Below, one piece after another: positions 18,448 to 26,788 of a stretch of DNA of 51,973 nt. The DNA is from Blastococcus sp. TF02A-35. GTDB lineage: Bacteria; Actinomycetota; Actinomycetes; Mycobacteriales; Geodermatophilaceae. Positions within the stretch are counted from its first letter, which is position 1; every line of letters starts with the position of its first letter. Where the stretch lies: the NCBI RefSeq assembly GCF_004571075.1, contig NZ_SPQP01000028.1, forward strand, positions 1 through 51,973, in the 5' to 3' direction. A program made the position numbers and the translations under genes. Below the pieces are notes generated by a model, which searched no databases, was not told the DNA's origin, and saw only the letters and a program-made list of their open reading frames with translations.

Positions 18448-18590
18448 TCGCCGTCCCGGCGGCCGGGCCGTCCCGGCGGAGGCACCCACGGACGAGGGAC
18501 GTCGTCCCCGAGGGACCGGGAGCCGCTGAGCGGTGCGCCACAATGGTGGCGCCGGTCACCGGCGGGACCGGTGGTGAGAGGAGGAGCGGG

Positions 18591-20210
18591 ATGCAGCTCG
18601 ACGTGCGGTCCGCCGCGCAGGCGCCGCCTGCCGAGACGTTCCCGGCCGACGTGTTCGAGCACGCGCCGGAGGGGCTGGCCGTCATCGACGCCGACGCCCG
18701 CTTCGTGGAGGCCAACCCCGCCGCCCGCGCGCTGTGCGGCCTGCCGCCCGGCGCCGTCGCCGGTGTGCCCTCCCCCTTCCCCGCCCCCGGGGCCACCACC
18801 GTCGCCGGCAGCGCCGGTGAGGCCACCGTCGAGTGGCGGGCCGGGACCGAGCGACGCGAGTTCGCCTACCTGGTCGACCGGGTCCCCGGGCAGGACCGGT
18901 GGGTGGTGTCCTTCCGCGACGTCACCGTCAGCCGGCAGCACCAGCGGCGGCTGGCCGCGATCGCCAAGGCCGCCTCCAGCGTGGCGACCAAGCGCTCCCT
19001 GGTGGGGACGCTCGAGGCCCTGGCCCGCGAGGTGGCGCGCACCGACTCCCTCGCCGGCGTCCAGGTGCTCACCGTCAACTCGACCGGCGACCGGCTGCAC
19101 GTGATGGGCGCTGCCGGGTTCGTCCGGACCCCGGACTTCTTCGACAAGCTCATGGAGTGCCGCGCCCGGGGCGCCCGGCTGGTCATGCTGGAGGCGCTGG
19201 AGAGCCGGACCCCCATCGTGGTCGGCGACCGCTACGAGGCGGTGATGCAGGACCCGGCCTGGGCCCCGCTGCACGAGATGATGGGCCGGCCCCGGTGGGG
19301 CTGGTTCGCCAGCGTCCCGCTGCTGGCCCGCGGGGAGCCGGTCGGGATCCTGAACGCCTTCTTCGCCCCGGGCCAGACGGTCGGCGACACCGAGCTGGAG
19401 TTCCTGCTCGCCATGGCCGAGCAGGCCGCGATGGCCGTCGACCACGCCGCGCTGCTGGAGCGCGAGCGGGACGTCGCCAGCCGCGAGGAGCGCCAGCGGC
19501 TCGCGCGCGACCTGCACGACTCGGTGGTCCAGCAGGTCTTCTCGATGATGATGCAGGCCCGGTCGCTCGGCGTGCTCGTGGAGCGCGGGCTGCCACCCGC
19601 TCCGGAGAAGGTCGCCCAGGTGGCCGACGACCTGAGCACCAGCGCCGAGGACGTGCTCGCCGACCTGCGCGGCATGGTGGTCGAGCTGCGCCCGGCCACC
19701 GGCACCGGGCGCGGCCTCGCCTCGGCGCTGCGCAGCCTGGTCGACACCACCGGCGCGCGGACCGGCCTGGACACCTCCCTGGAGGTGGACGACCCCGCCG
19801 GCGAGCTGGCCCGGCTGGACGCCGACCTCGTGGAGGACGTCTACCGGATCATCGCCGAGGCCGTGCACAACAGCGTGAAGCACGCGTCGGCGTCCACCAT
19901 GCGCGTCCGCGTGGCGGTCACGCGGCACGGCAGCCGGCGGCGGCTGGTCGCCGAGGTGAGCGACGACGGCTGCGGCCTCGGCAACGCCGTCCCGGCGCAC
20001 GGCGTCCCGGGTCCCGGCGTCCCGGGTCCCGGCGGCCGCGCACCTGCGGGCGGCTTCGGCATGACCGCGATGCGCGAGCGCGCCGCCCGCTGGGGCGGTG
20101 TCGTGCGGGTGCGCGGCCTGTCCCCCGGCGGGACCCGGGTGCACCTGACCCTGCCGCTGCTCCCCTCCCTGCCCACCGCCACCGCAACCCCCGAGGAGCC
20201 CGCCCCGTGA
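18591..20210 (+). CDS. PAS-GAF sensor histidine kinase (NarL-partner type)
   Basis: A 539-residue soluble kinase. Residues about 15-110 form a PAS-like fold (FEHAPEGLAVIDADARFVEANPAA), about 120-290 a GAF domain, then a HisKA_3 segment with LARDLHDSVVQQVF, phosphoacceptor His309, and a HATPase_c domain (IIAEAVHNSVKHA, VSDDGCGLG). No membrane segments, so the signal is cytoplasmic, perhaps a bound aromatic compound or redox cue. The linker after the N/G1 boxes holds a small repeated GVPGPGVPGPGG element. The ATG at 18591 follows GAGAGGAGGAGC. The gene is coupled to the response regulator by a GTGA overlap. Confidence 0.9.
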   Translation: MQLDVRSAAQAPPAETFPADVFEHAPEGLAVIDADARFVEANPAARALCGLPPGAVAGVPSPFPAPGATTVAGSAGEATVEWRAGTERREFAYLVDRVPGQDRWVVSFRDVTVSRQHQRRLAAIAKAASSVATKRSLVGTLEALAREVARTDSLAGVQVLTVNSTGDRLHVMGAAGFVRTPDFFDKLMECRARGARLVMLEALESRTPIVVGDRYEAVMQDPAWAPLHEMMGRPRWGWFASVPLLARGEPVGILNAFFAPGQTVGDTELEFLLAMAEQAAMAVDHAALLERERDVASREERQRLARDLHDSVVQQVFSMMMQARSLGVLVERGLPPAPEKVAQVADDLSTSAEDVLADLRGMVVELRPATGTGRGLASALRSLVDTTGARTGLDTSLEVDDPAGELARLDADLVEDVYRIIAEAVHNSVKHASASTMRVRVAVTRHGSRRRLVAEVSDDGCGLGNAVPAHGVPGPGVPGPGGRAPAGGFGMTAMRERAARWGGVVRVRGLSPGGTRVHLTLPLLPSLPTATATPEEPAP

Positions 20211-20869
20211 CCGGTCCGCACCCGATCCGGGTCCTGGTGGTGGACGACCACGCGGTCGTGCGCCGCGGCGTGGTGGCCTACCTCGAGGCGCTCGAGGACG
20301 TCGACGTCGCCGGGGAGGCCGCCGACGGCCAGGGCGCGCTGGACTTCCTGGCCCGGGCCGCGTCCCTCGACGGCCTGCCCGACGTCGTCCTCATGGACCT
20401 GCAGATGCCCGGGATGGACGGCGTCACCGCGACCCAGGAGATCGTGCGCCGGTTCCCCGACGTCCGGGTCGTGATCCTCACCAGCTTCGGCGAGGTGGAG
20501 CGGGTGCACGCGGCTCTCGAGCGGGGTGCGTCGGGCTACCTCCTCAAGGACGCCGGCCCCGCGGAGGTGCACGCCGCGCTCCGGGCCGCCGTGCGCGACG
20601 AGGTGTTCCTCGACGCGGCGGTCACCCGCCGGCTCACCCAGGAGATCCGGGCGCCACGGACCGGCCTGGGCATCCTCACCGCGCGCGAGAAGGAGGTCCT
20701 CGTGCTGATCGCCGAGGGCCGGTCGAACAAGGACATCGCCCGGCACCTGGTCATCAGCGAGCGGACCGCGCGGACCCACGTCAGCCACCTGCTCACCAAG
20801 ATGGGGCTCACCTCCCGCACGCAGGCGGCGCTGCTCGCCGTCAAGGAGGGCCTCGTCCAGCCGCAGTGA
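20207..20869 (+). CDS. NarL/FixJ-family response regulator
   Basis: A 220-residue two-domain regulator: a receiver (VLVVDDHAVVRRG; phosphoacceptor Asp in VVLMDLQMPGMDG; Thr/Lys in ILTSF and LLKDAG) and a LuxR-type helix-turn-helix (LTAREKEVLVLIAEGRSNKDIARHL through ERTARTHVSHLLTKMGL). The GTG start at 20207 overlaps the kinase stop. It is one of two regulators in the demethylase region that could bind the CGTCA-type sites; NarL-type proteins bind short inverted repeats, which those sites are. The assignment of targets is inference. Confidence 0.92.
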   Translation: MTGPHPIRVLVVDDHAVVRRGVVAYLEALEDVDVAGEAADGQGALDFLARAASLDGLPDVVLMDLQMPGMDGVTATQEIVRRFPDVRVVILTSFGEVERVHAALERGASGYLLKDAGPAEVHAALRAAVRDEVFLDAAVTRRLTQEIRAPRTGLGILTAREKEVLVLIAEGRSNKDIARHLVISERTARTHVSHLLTKMGLTSRTQAALLAVKEGLVQPQ

Positions 20870-20874
20870 CCGGT

Positions 20875-20910
20875 GCGTCAGATGTCGCGCCGCAGGGCCG
20901 ACATCTGACC
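20875..20910 (+). promoter_or_regulatory. Paired CGTCA-type sites upstream of the ferredoxin-hydrolase operon
   Basis: GCGTCA-GA-TGTCGC (centre 20881.5) and an inverted copy ending in CGACATCTGAC (centre 20904.5). The outer arms GTCAGATGTCG (20877-20887) and CGACATCTGAC (20899-20909) are perfectly complementary over 11 bases with an 11-base loop. The element therefore could also act as a terminator for the response regulator gene, which ends at 20869. The first centre is 76.5 bp before the -10 TAGCGT at 20958-20963. Confidence 0.55.
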
Positions 20911-20933
20911 GCCGGCGGGCCGGTCAACCGGGC

Positions 20934-20963
20934 GATCCCGGTGCCCCCGCGCGCTCGTAGCGT
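20934..20963 (+). promoter_or_regulatory. Promoter of the ferredoxin-hydrolase operon
   Basis: GATCCC (20934-20939), an 18-base spacer and TAGCGT (20958-20963). A similar CGATCC(C/A)-N18/19-TA[GC]GTT-like layout occurs before gcvT2 and the lig operon. The leader to the GTG at 21026 is about 55 bases and contains GGAGGAG. Confidence 0.45.
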
Positions 20964-21025
20964 TCCGCCCACGAGGCGCGCCACTCCCCTGGCCCGTGCC
21001 TCCCGCGCCGCGGAGGAGGAGCCAC

Positions 21026-21319
21026 GTGACCGCCCCGGACCCGCTGGAGGACACGGCCTGCCTGCAGGTGGTGTGCGAGACCGCGGGGACGCAGCTGGTC
21101 GTCCCGCCGGGGACGTCGATCCTGGAGGCCGCCCGCCAGGCCGGCCTGGACGTGACGGCCCCGTGCCCGGACGGCCTCTGCGGGGCGTGCGAGACGTGGG
21201 TGCTCGAGGGGCGGCCCGACCACCGGGACGCCCTCCTGAGCGCCGAGGAGCGCGCCCGGAGCGAGACCATGCTGATCTGCGTCTCGCGGGCGACGACGCG
21301 GCTGGTGCTCGACCTGTGA
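21026..21319 (+). CDS. Stand-alone plant-type [2Fe-2S] ferredoxin, PDR/VanB type
   Basis: A 97-residue electron carrier with the four-Cys cluster pattern PCPDGLCGAC plus a later Cys in LICVS. The C-terminal half (ETWVLEGRPDHRDALLSAEER to LVLDL) closely resembles the ferredoxin domain of the reductase at 23070, ending in the same LVLDL. It thus looks like a detached copy of a phthalate-dioxygenase-reductase ferredoxin domain rather than a classic P450 ferredoxin. It probably carries electrons to the P450 or another oxygenase. The GTG at 21026 follows GGAGGAG at about 6 bases. Confidence 0.88.
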   Translation: MTAPDPLEDTACLQVVCETAGTQLVVPPGTSILEAARQAGLDVTAPCPDGLCGACETWVLEGRPDHRDALLSAEERARSETMLICVSRATTRLVLDL

Positions 21320-21344
21320 GGGGCCCGACGAGGAGGCAGCACGC

Positions 21345-22232
21345 ATGAGCAGCACGTCCGAGGACGGGACCGGGCTCCGCAGCCGGCCGGTGGACGGGTT
21401 CAGCCTGGCCTACGACCGCTCCGGCGACGGGCCGCCGGTGGTGCTGCTGCACGGCTGGCCCGGTGACCGCACCGACCACCGGCTCGTCGTCCCGCTGCTG
21501 ACCGGGGTGGCCGACGTCGTCGTCCCGGACCTGCGCGGCTTCGGCGGCTCCGACCGGCACGCGGTCGAGCCGGAGGAGGGGTACTCCGCCGACGCGCAGG
21601 CGCGCAGCGTGGCCGGGCTGGTCGACGAGCTCGGCCTGGGGCCGGTCGTCCTGGCCGGCTACGACATCGGCAGCCGCATCGCCCAGACCGTCGCCCGGCT
21701 GTTCCCCGACCGGGTGCGCGCCCTCGTGGCCGCACCGCCGATGCCCGGCGCCGGCCCGCGGCTTCTCGACCCGGACGTCCTGCGCGAGTTCTGGTACCAG
21801 AGCTTCCACCGCACCGGCCTGCCGGCTCAGCTGCTCGACGGCGACCGCGACGCCGTGCGCAGCTACCTCCAGCACTTCTGGACGCACTGGTCCGGGCCGT
21901 CGTTCACGCCGGCGGACGGTGACCTCGACCGCCTCGCCGACGGCTACGCCCGGCCGGGCGCCTTCACGGCGTCGATCGGCTGGTACCGGGTCGGCCCGGG
22001 CATCCTGGCCCGCGGCCTCGCCGAGCAGGCGCCCGCCCCCGCCGACCGCCTGGCGACGCCCACGCACGTCCTCTGGCCGGGGCACGACCCGCTGTTCCCC
22101 CCGGCGTGGGCCGACCGGCTCGAGGAGTTCTTCGCCGACGTCACCCTGACGCCGGTGCCCGACGCGGGGCACTTCCTCCCGCTGGAGGCGCCGGAGGTGC
22201 TCGCCTCGGCGATCCGCGCGGCCCTCGCCTGA
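21345..22232 (+). CDS. Alpha/beta hydrolase, epoxide hydrolase/dehalogenase-like
   Basis: A 295-residue soluble hydrolase. The oxyanion region is LLHGWPGD, the nucleophile elbow is AGYDIGS (Asp nucleophile rather than Ser) and the catalytic His is in PDAGHFLPLE. An Asp nucleophile points to epoxide hydrolases and haloacid dehalogenases that form an alkyl-enzyme intermediate, not to esterases. A cap-domain HFWTHWSG stretch is present. The gene is 25 bases after the ferredoxin and probably in the same operon. The substrate is unknown. Confidence 0.83.
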   Translation: MSSTSEDGTGLRSRPVDGFSLAYDRSGDGPPVVLLHGWPGDRTDHRLVVPLLTGVADVVVPDLRGFGGSDRHAVEPEEGYSADAQARSVAGLVDELGLGPVVLAGYDIGSRIAQTVARLFPDRVRALVAAPPMPGAGPRLLDPDVLREFWYQSFHRTGLPAQLLDGDRDAVRSYLQHFWTHWSGPSFTPADGDLDRLADGYARPGAFTASIGWYRVGPGILARGLAEQAPAPADRLATPTHVLWPGHDPLFPPAWADRLEEFFADVTLTPVPDAGHFLPLEAPEVLASAIRAALA

Positions 22233-22242
22233 GCCGGGCGGG

Positions 22243-22992
22243 TCACGGGTCGCGCAGGGCCCGTCCGATCCCCCGGGCGGCGGCCAGCAGCACCGGCACG
22301 GCGGAGGCGGCCCGCTCGTCGTTGGGGACGATCACCGACAGGGAGGCGACCACCCCGCCCAGGCCGTCGCGCACCGGGACGGCGATGCCGGTCGCGTCCT
22401 CGTGCACGTGCCCGGGGAGCAGCGCGTAGCCCTGCTGGCGCACCTGGGCCAACAGCGCGCGCAGCCGGTCGGCGGAGGTGACCGTCGCCGCGGTCCGCCC
22501 CTCCAGCGGTCCGGCGAGCACCCGTTCCCGCACCTCCGGCGGGCCGTAGGCGAGCAGGACCACGCCGGAGGAGGAGATGTGCAGGGGCAGCCGCCCGGCG
22601 ATCCGCGAGAAGTTGACGACGGCGTCGCGCGCGGACAGCCGCTCGAGGAAGATCACCTCCTCGCCGTCCCGCACGGCGAGCTGGGCGTGGTGGCCCACGA
22701 CGGCGTGCAGGTCCTCGAGGAACGGCATCGCCGCATCGCGCAGCGACCGGGTGGGCGCCGCACGGGAGGCCAGCTCCCACAGCCGCATCCCCACCCGCAC
22801 GCTGCCGTCCCGCTCCCGCGCGAGCAGCCCCTGCTCGGCGAGCTGGCCGACGAGGCGGGAGGCGGTGGCGACGTGCAGCCCGGACCGGCGGGCGATCTCG
22901 GAGACCCGCAGCACGGGCTCGTCGGCGGTGAAGGCGTCGAGGACGCGGACCGCGCGGGCCAGGGACGACTCCCCCGTCGCGGTGCGCGGCAT
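22243..22992 (-). CDS. IclR-family transcriptional regulator
   Basis: A 249-residue protein with an N-terminal winged helix (SSLARAVRVLDAF, RVSEIARRSGLHVATASRLVGQL) and the C-terminal IclR effector domain (from HAQLAVRDGEEVIFLERL to ASLSVIVP). IclR members such as PcaR and PobR control aromatic catabolism, as repressors or activators, with an aromatic acid as ligand. An in-frame ATG at 23022 would add 10 residues but would place a possible operator (23010-23030) inside the gene. It is divergent from the reductase-P450-gcvT2 block and convergent with the hydrolase. Confidence 0.88.
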   Translation of the reverse strand: MPRTATGESSLARAVRVLDAFTADEPVLRVSEIARRSGLHVATASRLVGQLAEQGLLARERDGSVRVGMRLWELASRAAPTRSLRDAAMPFLEDLHAVVGHHAQLAVRDGEEVIFLERLSARDAVVNFSRIAGRLPLHISSSGVVLLAYGPPEVRERVLAGPLEGRTAATVTSADRLRALLAQVRQQGYALLPGHVHEDATGIAVPVRDGLGGVVASLSVIVPNDERAASAVPVLLAAARGIGRALRDP

Positions 22993-23008
22993 CCGCGGAG
23001 TGTGCCAG

Positions 23009-23066
23009 ACCGTCTCGTCCATTGAGAAGGTGTTTCCCAGGTCACACGCCTGCGGGACACCGTCTC
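23009..23066. promoter_or_regulatory. Inverted repeats between iclR and the reductase gene
   Basis: Three copies of an 8 to 10-base element alternate in direction: ACCGTCTC (23009-23016), GAGAAGGTGT (23024-23033) and ACACCGTCTC (23057-23066). The first pair forms CCGTCTC-N7-GAGAAGG, six of seven matched. Such a layout is what an IclR operator in a divergent promoter often looks like. No good -10 box was seen on either strand. Confidence 0.35.
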
Positions 23067-23069
23067 CCC

Positions 23070-24047
23070 ATGACAGCGACGACCCCGGCACCCGGCACCG
23101 AGGCTGCCGACGTCGCCACCCTGCGCGTCACCGGAAAGCAGCTGCAGGCCGACGGCGTGCTGACCCTGGAGCTGGCCTCCCCGTCGGGCGCCCGCCTGCG
23201 CGACTGGACCCCCGGTGCGCACATCGACCTGGTGCTCCCGGGCGGGCTGACCCGCCAGTACTCGCTCTGCGGGGACCGCTTCGACCCCACCACCTACCGC
23301 GTCGGGGTGCTGCGGGAGCCGGAGAGCAGGGGCGGGTCGGCCTACGTGCACGACCGGCTCCGGGTCGGCGACCTGGTGGGCGTCGGCGGGCCGCGCAACA
23401 ACTTCCCGCTGGTGCCCTCGGAGCGGTACCTGTTCGTGGCCGGCGGCATCGGGATCACCCCGATCCTGCCGATGGTCGTCCAGGCCGAGCAGCTCGGCGC
23501 CGACTGGCGGCTGCTCTACGGCGGCCGCCGGCGCAGCTCGATGGCCTTCCTCGACGAGCTGGCCGCCTACGGGGACAAGGTGCTGGTCCGGCCCCAGGAC
23601 GAGTTCGGCCTGCTCGACCTCCCCGGGTTCGTCGGCGAGCCGCGCACGGGGGTGCGGATCTACTCGTGCGGCCCGGCCCCCCTGCTCGCGGCCGTGGAGC
23701 GGACCTGCGCCTACTGGCCGCCGTACAGCCTGCGGGTCGAGCGGTTCGTCGCCGACGACGCCGGCGCCCCGGCCCGCACCGCCCCCTTCGAGGTGGAGCT
23801 CGCCCGCACCGGCACGACCGTGACGGTGACCCCGGACGTGACGGTGCTGGAGGCGCTCAACCGGGTCGGCGTCGACGTGCTCTCCTCCTGCCGGCGAGGG
23901 GTCTGCGGCACCTGCGAGATCACCGTGCTGGCCGGCCGCCCCGACCACCGGGACGCGCTGCTGGACGACGACGAGCGGCAGGCCGGCGACTGCATGTACG
24001 TCTGCGTCTCCCGGTCCCGCGACGAGCGCCTCGTCCTCGACCTCTGA
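23070..24047 (+). CDS. PDR/VanB-type oxygenase reductase (FMN, NAD(P)H, [2Fe-2S])
   Basis: A 325-residue three-domain reductase of phthalate-dioxygenase-reductase architecture. It has an N-terminal flavin-binding barrel with RQYSLCGD, a nucleotide-binding domain with GGIGITPILPM and a C-terminal plant-type ferredoxin with CRRGVCGTC. In VanB and similar proteins it moves electrons from NADH to a Rieske oxygenase, but the next gene is a P450, so it likely reduces that P450. The ATG at 23070 has no strong ribosome site. Stop to P450 start is 25 bases. Confidence 0.9.
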   Translation: MTATTPAPGTEAADVATLRVTGKQLQADGVLTLELASPSGARLRDWTPGAHIDLVLPGGLTRQYSLCGDRFDPTTYRVGVLREPESRGGSAYVHDRLRVGDLVGVGGPRNNFPLVPSERYLFVAGGIGITPILPMVVQAEQLGADWRLLYGGRRRSSMAFLDELAAYGDKVLVRPQDEFGLLDLPGFVGEPRTGVRIYSCGPAPLLAAVERTCAYWPPYSLRVERFVADDAGAPARTAPFEVELARTGTTVTVTPDVTVLEALNRVGVDVLSSCRRGVCGTCEITVLAGRPDHRDALLDDDERQAGDCMYVCVSRSRDERLVLDL

Positions 24048-24072
24048 CACCCCACCTCCGGAAGGCCTCCCC

Positions 24073-25308
24073 GTGACCGCGACCGTTCCTCCCACCATGC
24101 CCACCAGCGACCTGCCCACCAGCGACCTGCCCACCAGCGATGCGGACCCGTTCAGCCACGAGGTGCTGGAGGACCCGCTGCCCCTGCACGAGGCCCTGCG
24201 CGAGGCCGGGCCGGTCGTGCTCCTCAGCCGGTACGGCACGTTCGCGCTGGCCCGGTACGACGACGTGCACGCCGCGCTGGTGAACTGGCAGGAGTTCGAG
24301 TCCTCGGCGGGCGTGGGCCTGTCCAACTTCCGCGTCGAGGAGCCGTGGCGGCCGCCGAGCCTGCTGCTCGAGGCCGACCCGCCCCGGCACGACGCCCCCC
24401 GGCGGGTGCTGCAGAAGGTGCTCGGGCCGCGTGCGCTGCGCCGCCTGCGCGAGGGCTGGGCCGCCGACGCCGACGCGCTGGTCGAGGAGGTGCTGTCCCG
24501 AGGCACCTCCTTCGACGCGGCCCGGGACATCGGCGCCGCGTTCCCGCTGCGCGTCTTCCCCGACGCCGTCGGCATCCCGGAGCCCGGGCGCGAGAAGCTG
24601 CTGCCCTACGGCGACCACGCGTTCAACGCGTTCGGGCCGGACAACGACCTGGTGGCCAAGGGGGCGCCCCGGGTGGCGGAGCTGTCCGGGTGGGTCAACG
24701 CCCAGTGCCAGCGCGACGTGCTCGCGCCCACGGGCTTCGGCGCGGACATCTGGGCCGCCAGTGACCGCGGCGAGATCACGCCCGCCCAGGCGCCGCTGGT
24801 CGTCCGCTCGCTGCTGACCGCCGGCGTCGACACCACCGTGCACGGCATCTCGGCGGTCCTCTACGCGTTCGCCACCCACCCCGACCAGTGGCAGCGGCTG
24901 CGCGCCGAGCCCGGCCTGGCGCGCGTCGCCTTCGACGAGGCGGTGCGCTGGGAGTCACCGGTGCAGACGTTCTTCCGCACCGCGACCACCGACGTGCGCA
25001 TCGGCGACGTCGTCGTCCCCGAGGGCCGCAAGGTCCTCATGTTCCTGGCCGCGGCGAACCGGGACCCCCGCCGGTGGGCCGACCCGGACCGGTTCGACCT
25101 CTCGCGCGACCCCTCCGGGCACGTCGGCTTCGGCATGGGCATCCACCAGTGCGTCGGCCAGCACGTCGCGCGCCTGGAGGCGGAGTCGATCGTGACGGCG
25201 CTGGCGCGGCGGGTCCGCACGATCGAGCTCGACGGGCCGCCCGTGCGGCACCACAACAACACGCTGCGGGCGCTGGAGAGCGTCCCGGTGCGGGTGGTCC
25301 TCGACTGA
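24073..25308 (+). CDS. Cytochrome P450, CYP199-like aryl O-demethylase candidate
   Basis: A 411-residue soluble P450. Visible hallmarks are the I-helix AGVDTT, ExxR in DEAVRW, and the heme-binding GFGMGIHQCVGQ with the Cys thiolate. The sections VQTFFRTATTDV, LMFLAAANRDPRRW and GHVGFG strongly recall CYP199A enzymes, which O-demethylate 4-methoxybenzoate and related acids, releasing formaldehyde. The pairing with a PDR-type reductase fits known aromatic-acid P450s of actinobacteria. The GTG at 24073 follows GGAAGG. The first 25 residues hold a PTSDL triple repeat. Confidence 0.9.
   Translation: MTATVPPTMPTSDLPTSDLPTSDADPFSHEVLEDPLPLHEALREAGPVVLLSRYGTFALARYDDVHAALVNWQEFESSAGVGLSNFRVEEPWRPPSLLLEADPPRHDAPRRVLQKVLGPRALRRLREGWAADADALVEEVLSRGTSFDAARDIGAAFPLRVFPDAVGIPEPGREKLLPYGDHAFNAFGPDNDLVAKGAPRVAELSGWVNAQCQRDVLAPTGFGADIWAASDRGEITPAQAPLVVRSLLTAGVDTTVHGISAVLYAFATHPDQWQRLRAEPGLARVAFDEAVRWESPVQTFFRTATTDVRIGDVVVPEGRKVLMFLAAANRDPRRWADPDRFDLSRDPSGHVGFGMGIHQCVGQHVARLEAESIVTALARRVRTIELDGPPVRHHNNTLRALESVPVRVVLD
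24100..24144 (+). repeat. 15-bp tandem repeat at the start of the P450 gene
   Basis: Three copies of CCCACCAGCGACCTG (24100-24114, 24115-24129 and a diverged 24130-24144) encode three PTSDL-like units in the disordered N-terminus. The in-frame unit length suggests slippage-driven length variation. Confidence 0.85.
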
Positions 25309-25314
25309 GCCGGT

Positions 25315-25405
25315 GCTACGTCAGGTGTCGTAGCAGGGGCACGCTCCGGCGCCGACGGGATGCGTCATCCGCGCGATCCCGCGGGCCGCCCGCGCTCCCT
25401 ACGTT
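25315..25405 (+). promoter_or_regulatory. gcvT2 promoter region with CGTCA-type sites
   Basis: The palindrome GCTACGTCAGGTGTCGTAGC (25315-25334) contains ACGTCA-GG-TGTCGT, centred at 25324.5, that is 75.5 bp before the -10 TACGTT (25400-25405). A second element GGATG-CGT-CATCC (25358-25370) holds GCGTCA. GATCCC (25375-25380) could be the -35. TACGTT is seven bases before the ATG at 25413, so the mRNA is probably leaderless. Confidence 0.55.
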
Positions 25406-25412
25406 GTGGACC

Positions 25413-26774
25413 ATGTCGTCCGAGTCGCTGGCCGCCGCCCTCGCCCGAGCCGGGAGCCCGGTCGAGCTCCTCCGGAACCTGGGCTTCCCGCCGAGCACCT
25501 TCCCGGTGCGCCCGGAGTTCACGAACTGGCGCGCGGAGCAGCGGTCGTGGACGGAGACCTGCGCCCTGCTCGACCAGTCCCACCACATGACCGACCTGTT
25601 CGTCTCCGGCCCCGACGCCCTGCGGCTGCTCAGCGACGTCGGCGTCAACACCTTCGCGGGCTTCGGCGTCGGCAGGGCCAAGCAGTTCGTCGCGGTGGAC
25701 CCCGGCGGCCACCTCATCGGCGACGCGATCCTCTTCCACCTGGAGGAGGAGCTGTTCGACCTGGTCGGGCACCCCATGGTCCTGGACTGGGTCACCTTCC
25801 ACCTCGAGCGCGGCGGCTACCGCGCCACCGCCGAGCGCGACGACAACTCCGCGGTGCGGCGGTCCGGTCCGCCGCGGCTCTACCGGTACGAGCTGCAGGG
25901 CCCCACCGCCGCTGCGCTGGTGGAGCAGGTGAGCGGCGCCCCGCTGCCGGACGTCAGGTTCTTCGGCATGGCCGAGTTCACCATCGCCGGCCGGCGCGTC
26001 CGCGGGCTGCGGCACGGCATGGCCGGGCAGCCCGGCTTCGAGCTCTTCGGCCCCTGGGAGGACGGCGACGCCGTCCTGTCCGCGCTGCTCGAGGCCGGCG
26101 CCGACCACGGCCTCGTGCGGGTCGGCGCCAAGGCGTACTCGACGGCCAACCTGGAGTCCGGCTGGGTCCCCGCCCCGCTGCCCGCCCTCTTCTCCGACCA
26201 CCCCCTCGTGCAGGAGTACCGGGAGTGGCTGCCGGTGGCCCGGGTCGGCTCGGTCGGCGGCAGCATGGACTCCGCCGACATCGCCGACTACCTCCTCACG
26301 CCCTACGAGGTGGGCTACGGCAGGACGGTGCGGTTCGACCACGAGTTCATCGGCCGCGAGGCCCTCGAGCGGATGGCCCAGGCGCCGTCGCGCACCAAGG
26401 TGACCCTGGTGTGGGACGCCGACGACGTGGCCGCCGCCCTCGGCTCGCTGTTCCGGCCGGGCCCCGGCGCGAAGTTCATGGACCTGCCGAAGATCCGGTA
26501 CGCCACCCACCACGAGGACAAGGTGCTGCGGGACGGCCGGCAGGTCGGCATCTCCCTGGACTGCGGGTACCTCGCCAACGAGCGGGCGATGGTCTCCCTC
26601 GCGGTGGTCGAGCCGGAGGTCGCCGTCCCCGGCACCGAGGTGACGGTGCTCTGGGGCGAGCGGCCGGTCTCGGCCAAGCCCGCCGTCGAGGAGCACCGCC
26701 AGGTGGAGATCCGCGCGACCGTCGCACCGGTCCCCTTCGTGGACTTCGCCCGCGAGCGGTACCGGGGCCGGTGA
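25413..26774 (+). CDS. GcvT-family tetrahydrofolate-dependent aryl-O-demethylase, paralogue 2
   Basis: A 453-residue homologue of the protein at 16962, with the same landmarks (DQSHHMTDLFVSGPDAL, RRVRGLRHGMAGQPGFELFGP, KAYSTANLESGWVPAPLP). The two are related over their whole length but clearly diverged, as are LigM and DesA, which take vanillate/3-O-methylgallate and syringate respectively. A division of labour such as syringate to 3-O-methylgallate and then to gallate is therefore plausible. The ATG at 25413 follows the -10 at leaderless distance. The stop is 157 bases before the lig operon. Confidence 0.87.
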   Translation: MSSESLAAALARAGSPVELLRNLGFPPSTFPVRPEFTNWRAEQRSWTETCALLDQSHHMTDLFVSGPDALRLLSDVGVNTFAGFGVGRAKQFVAVDPGGHLIGDAILFHLEEELFDLVGHPMVLDWVTFHLERGGYRATAERDDNSAVRRSGPPRLYRYELQGPTAAALVEQVSGAPLPDVRFFGMAEFTIAGRRVRGLRHGMAGQPGFELFGPWEDGDAVLSALLEAGADHGLVRVGAKAYSTANLESGWVPAPLPALFSDHPLVQEYREWLPVARVGSVGGSMDSADIADYLLTPYEVGYGRTVRFDHEFIGREALERMAQAPSRTKVTLVWDADDVAAALGSLFRPGPGAKFMDLPKIRYATHHEDKVLRDGRQVGISLDCGYLANERAMVSLAVVEPEVAVPGTEVTVLWGERPVSAKPAVEEHRQVEIRATVAPVPFVDFARERYRGR

Positions 26775-26788
26775 GCCCCCGGTGGCCC

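Noticed and set aside
25358-25370. GGATG-CGT-CATCC as a separate operator
   Set aside because: It contains the CGTCA core of the shared motif, so it is listed there as a second site rather than as a different element.
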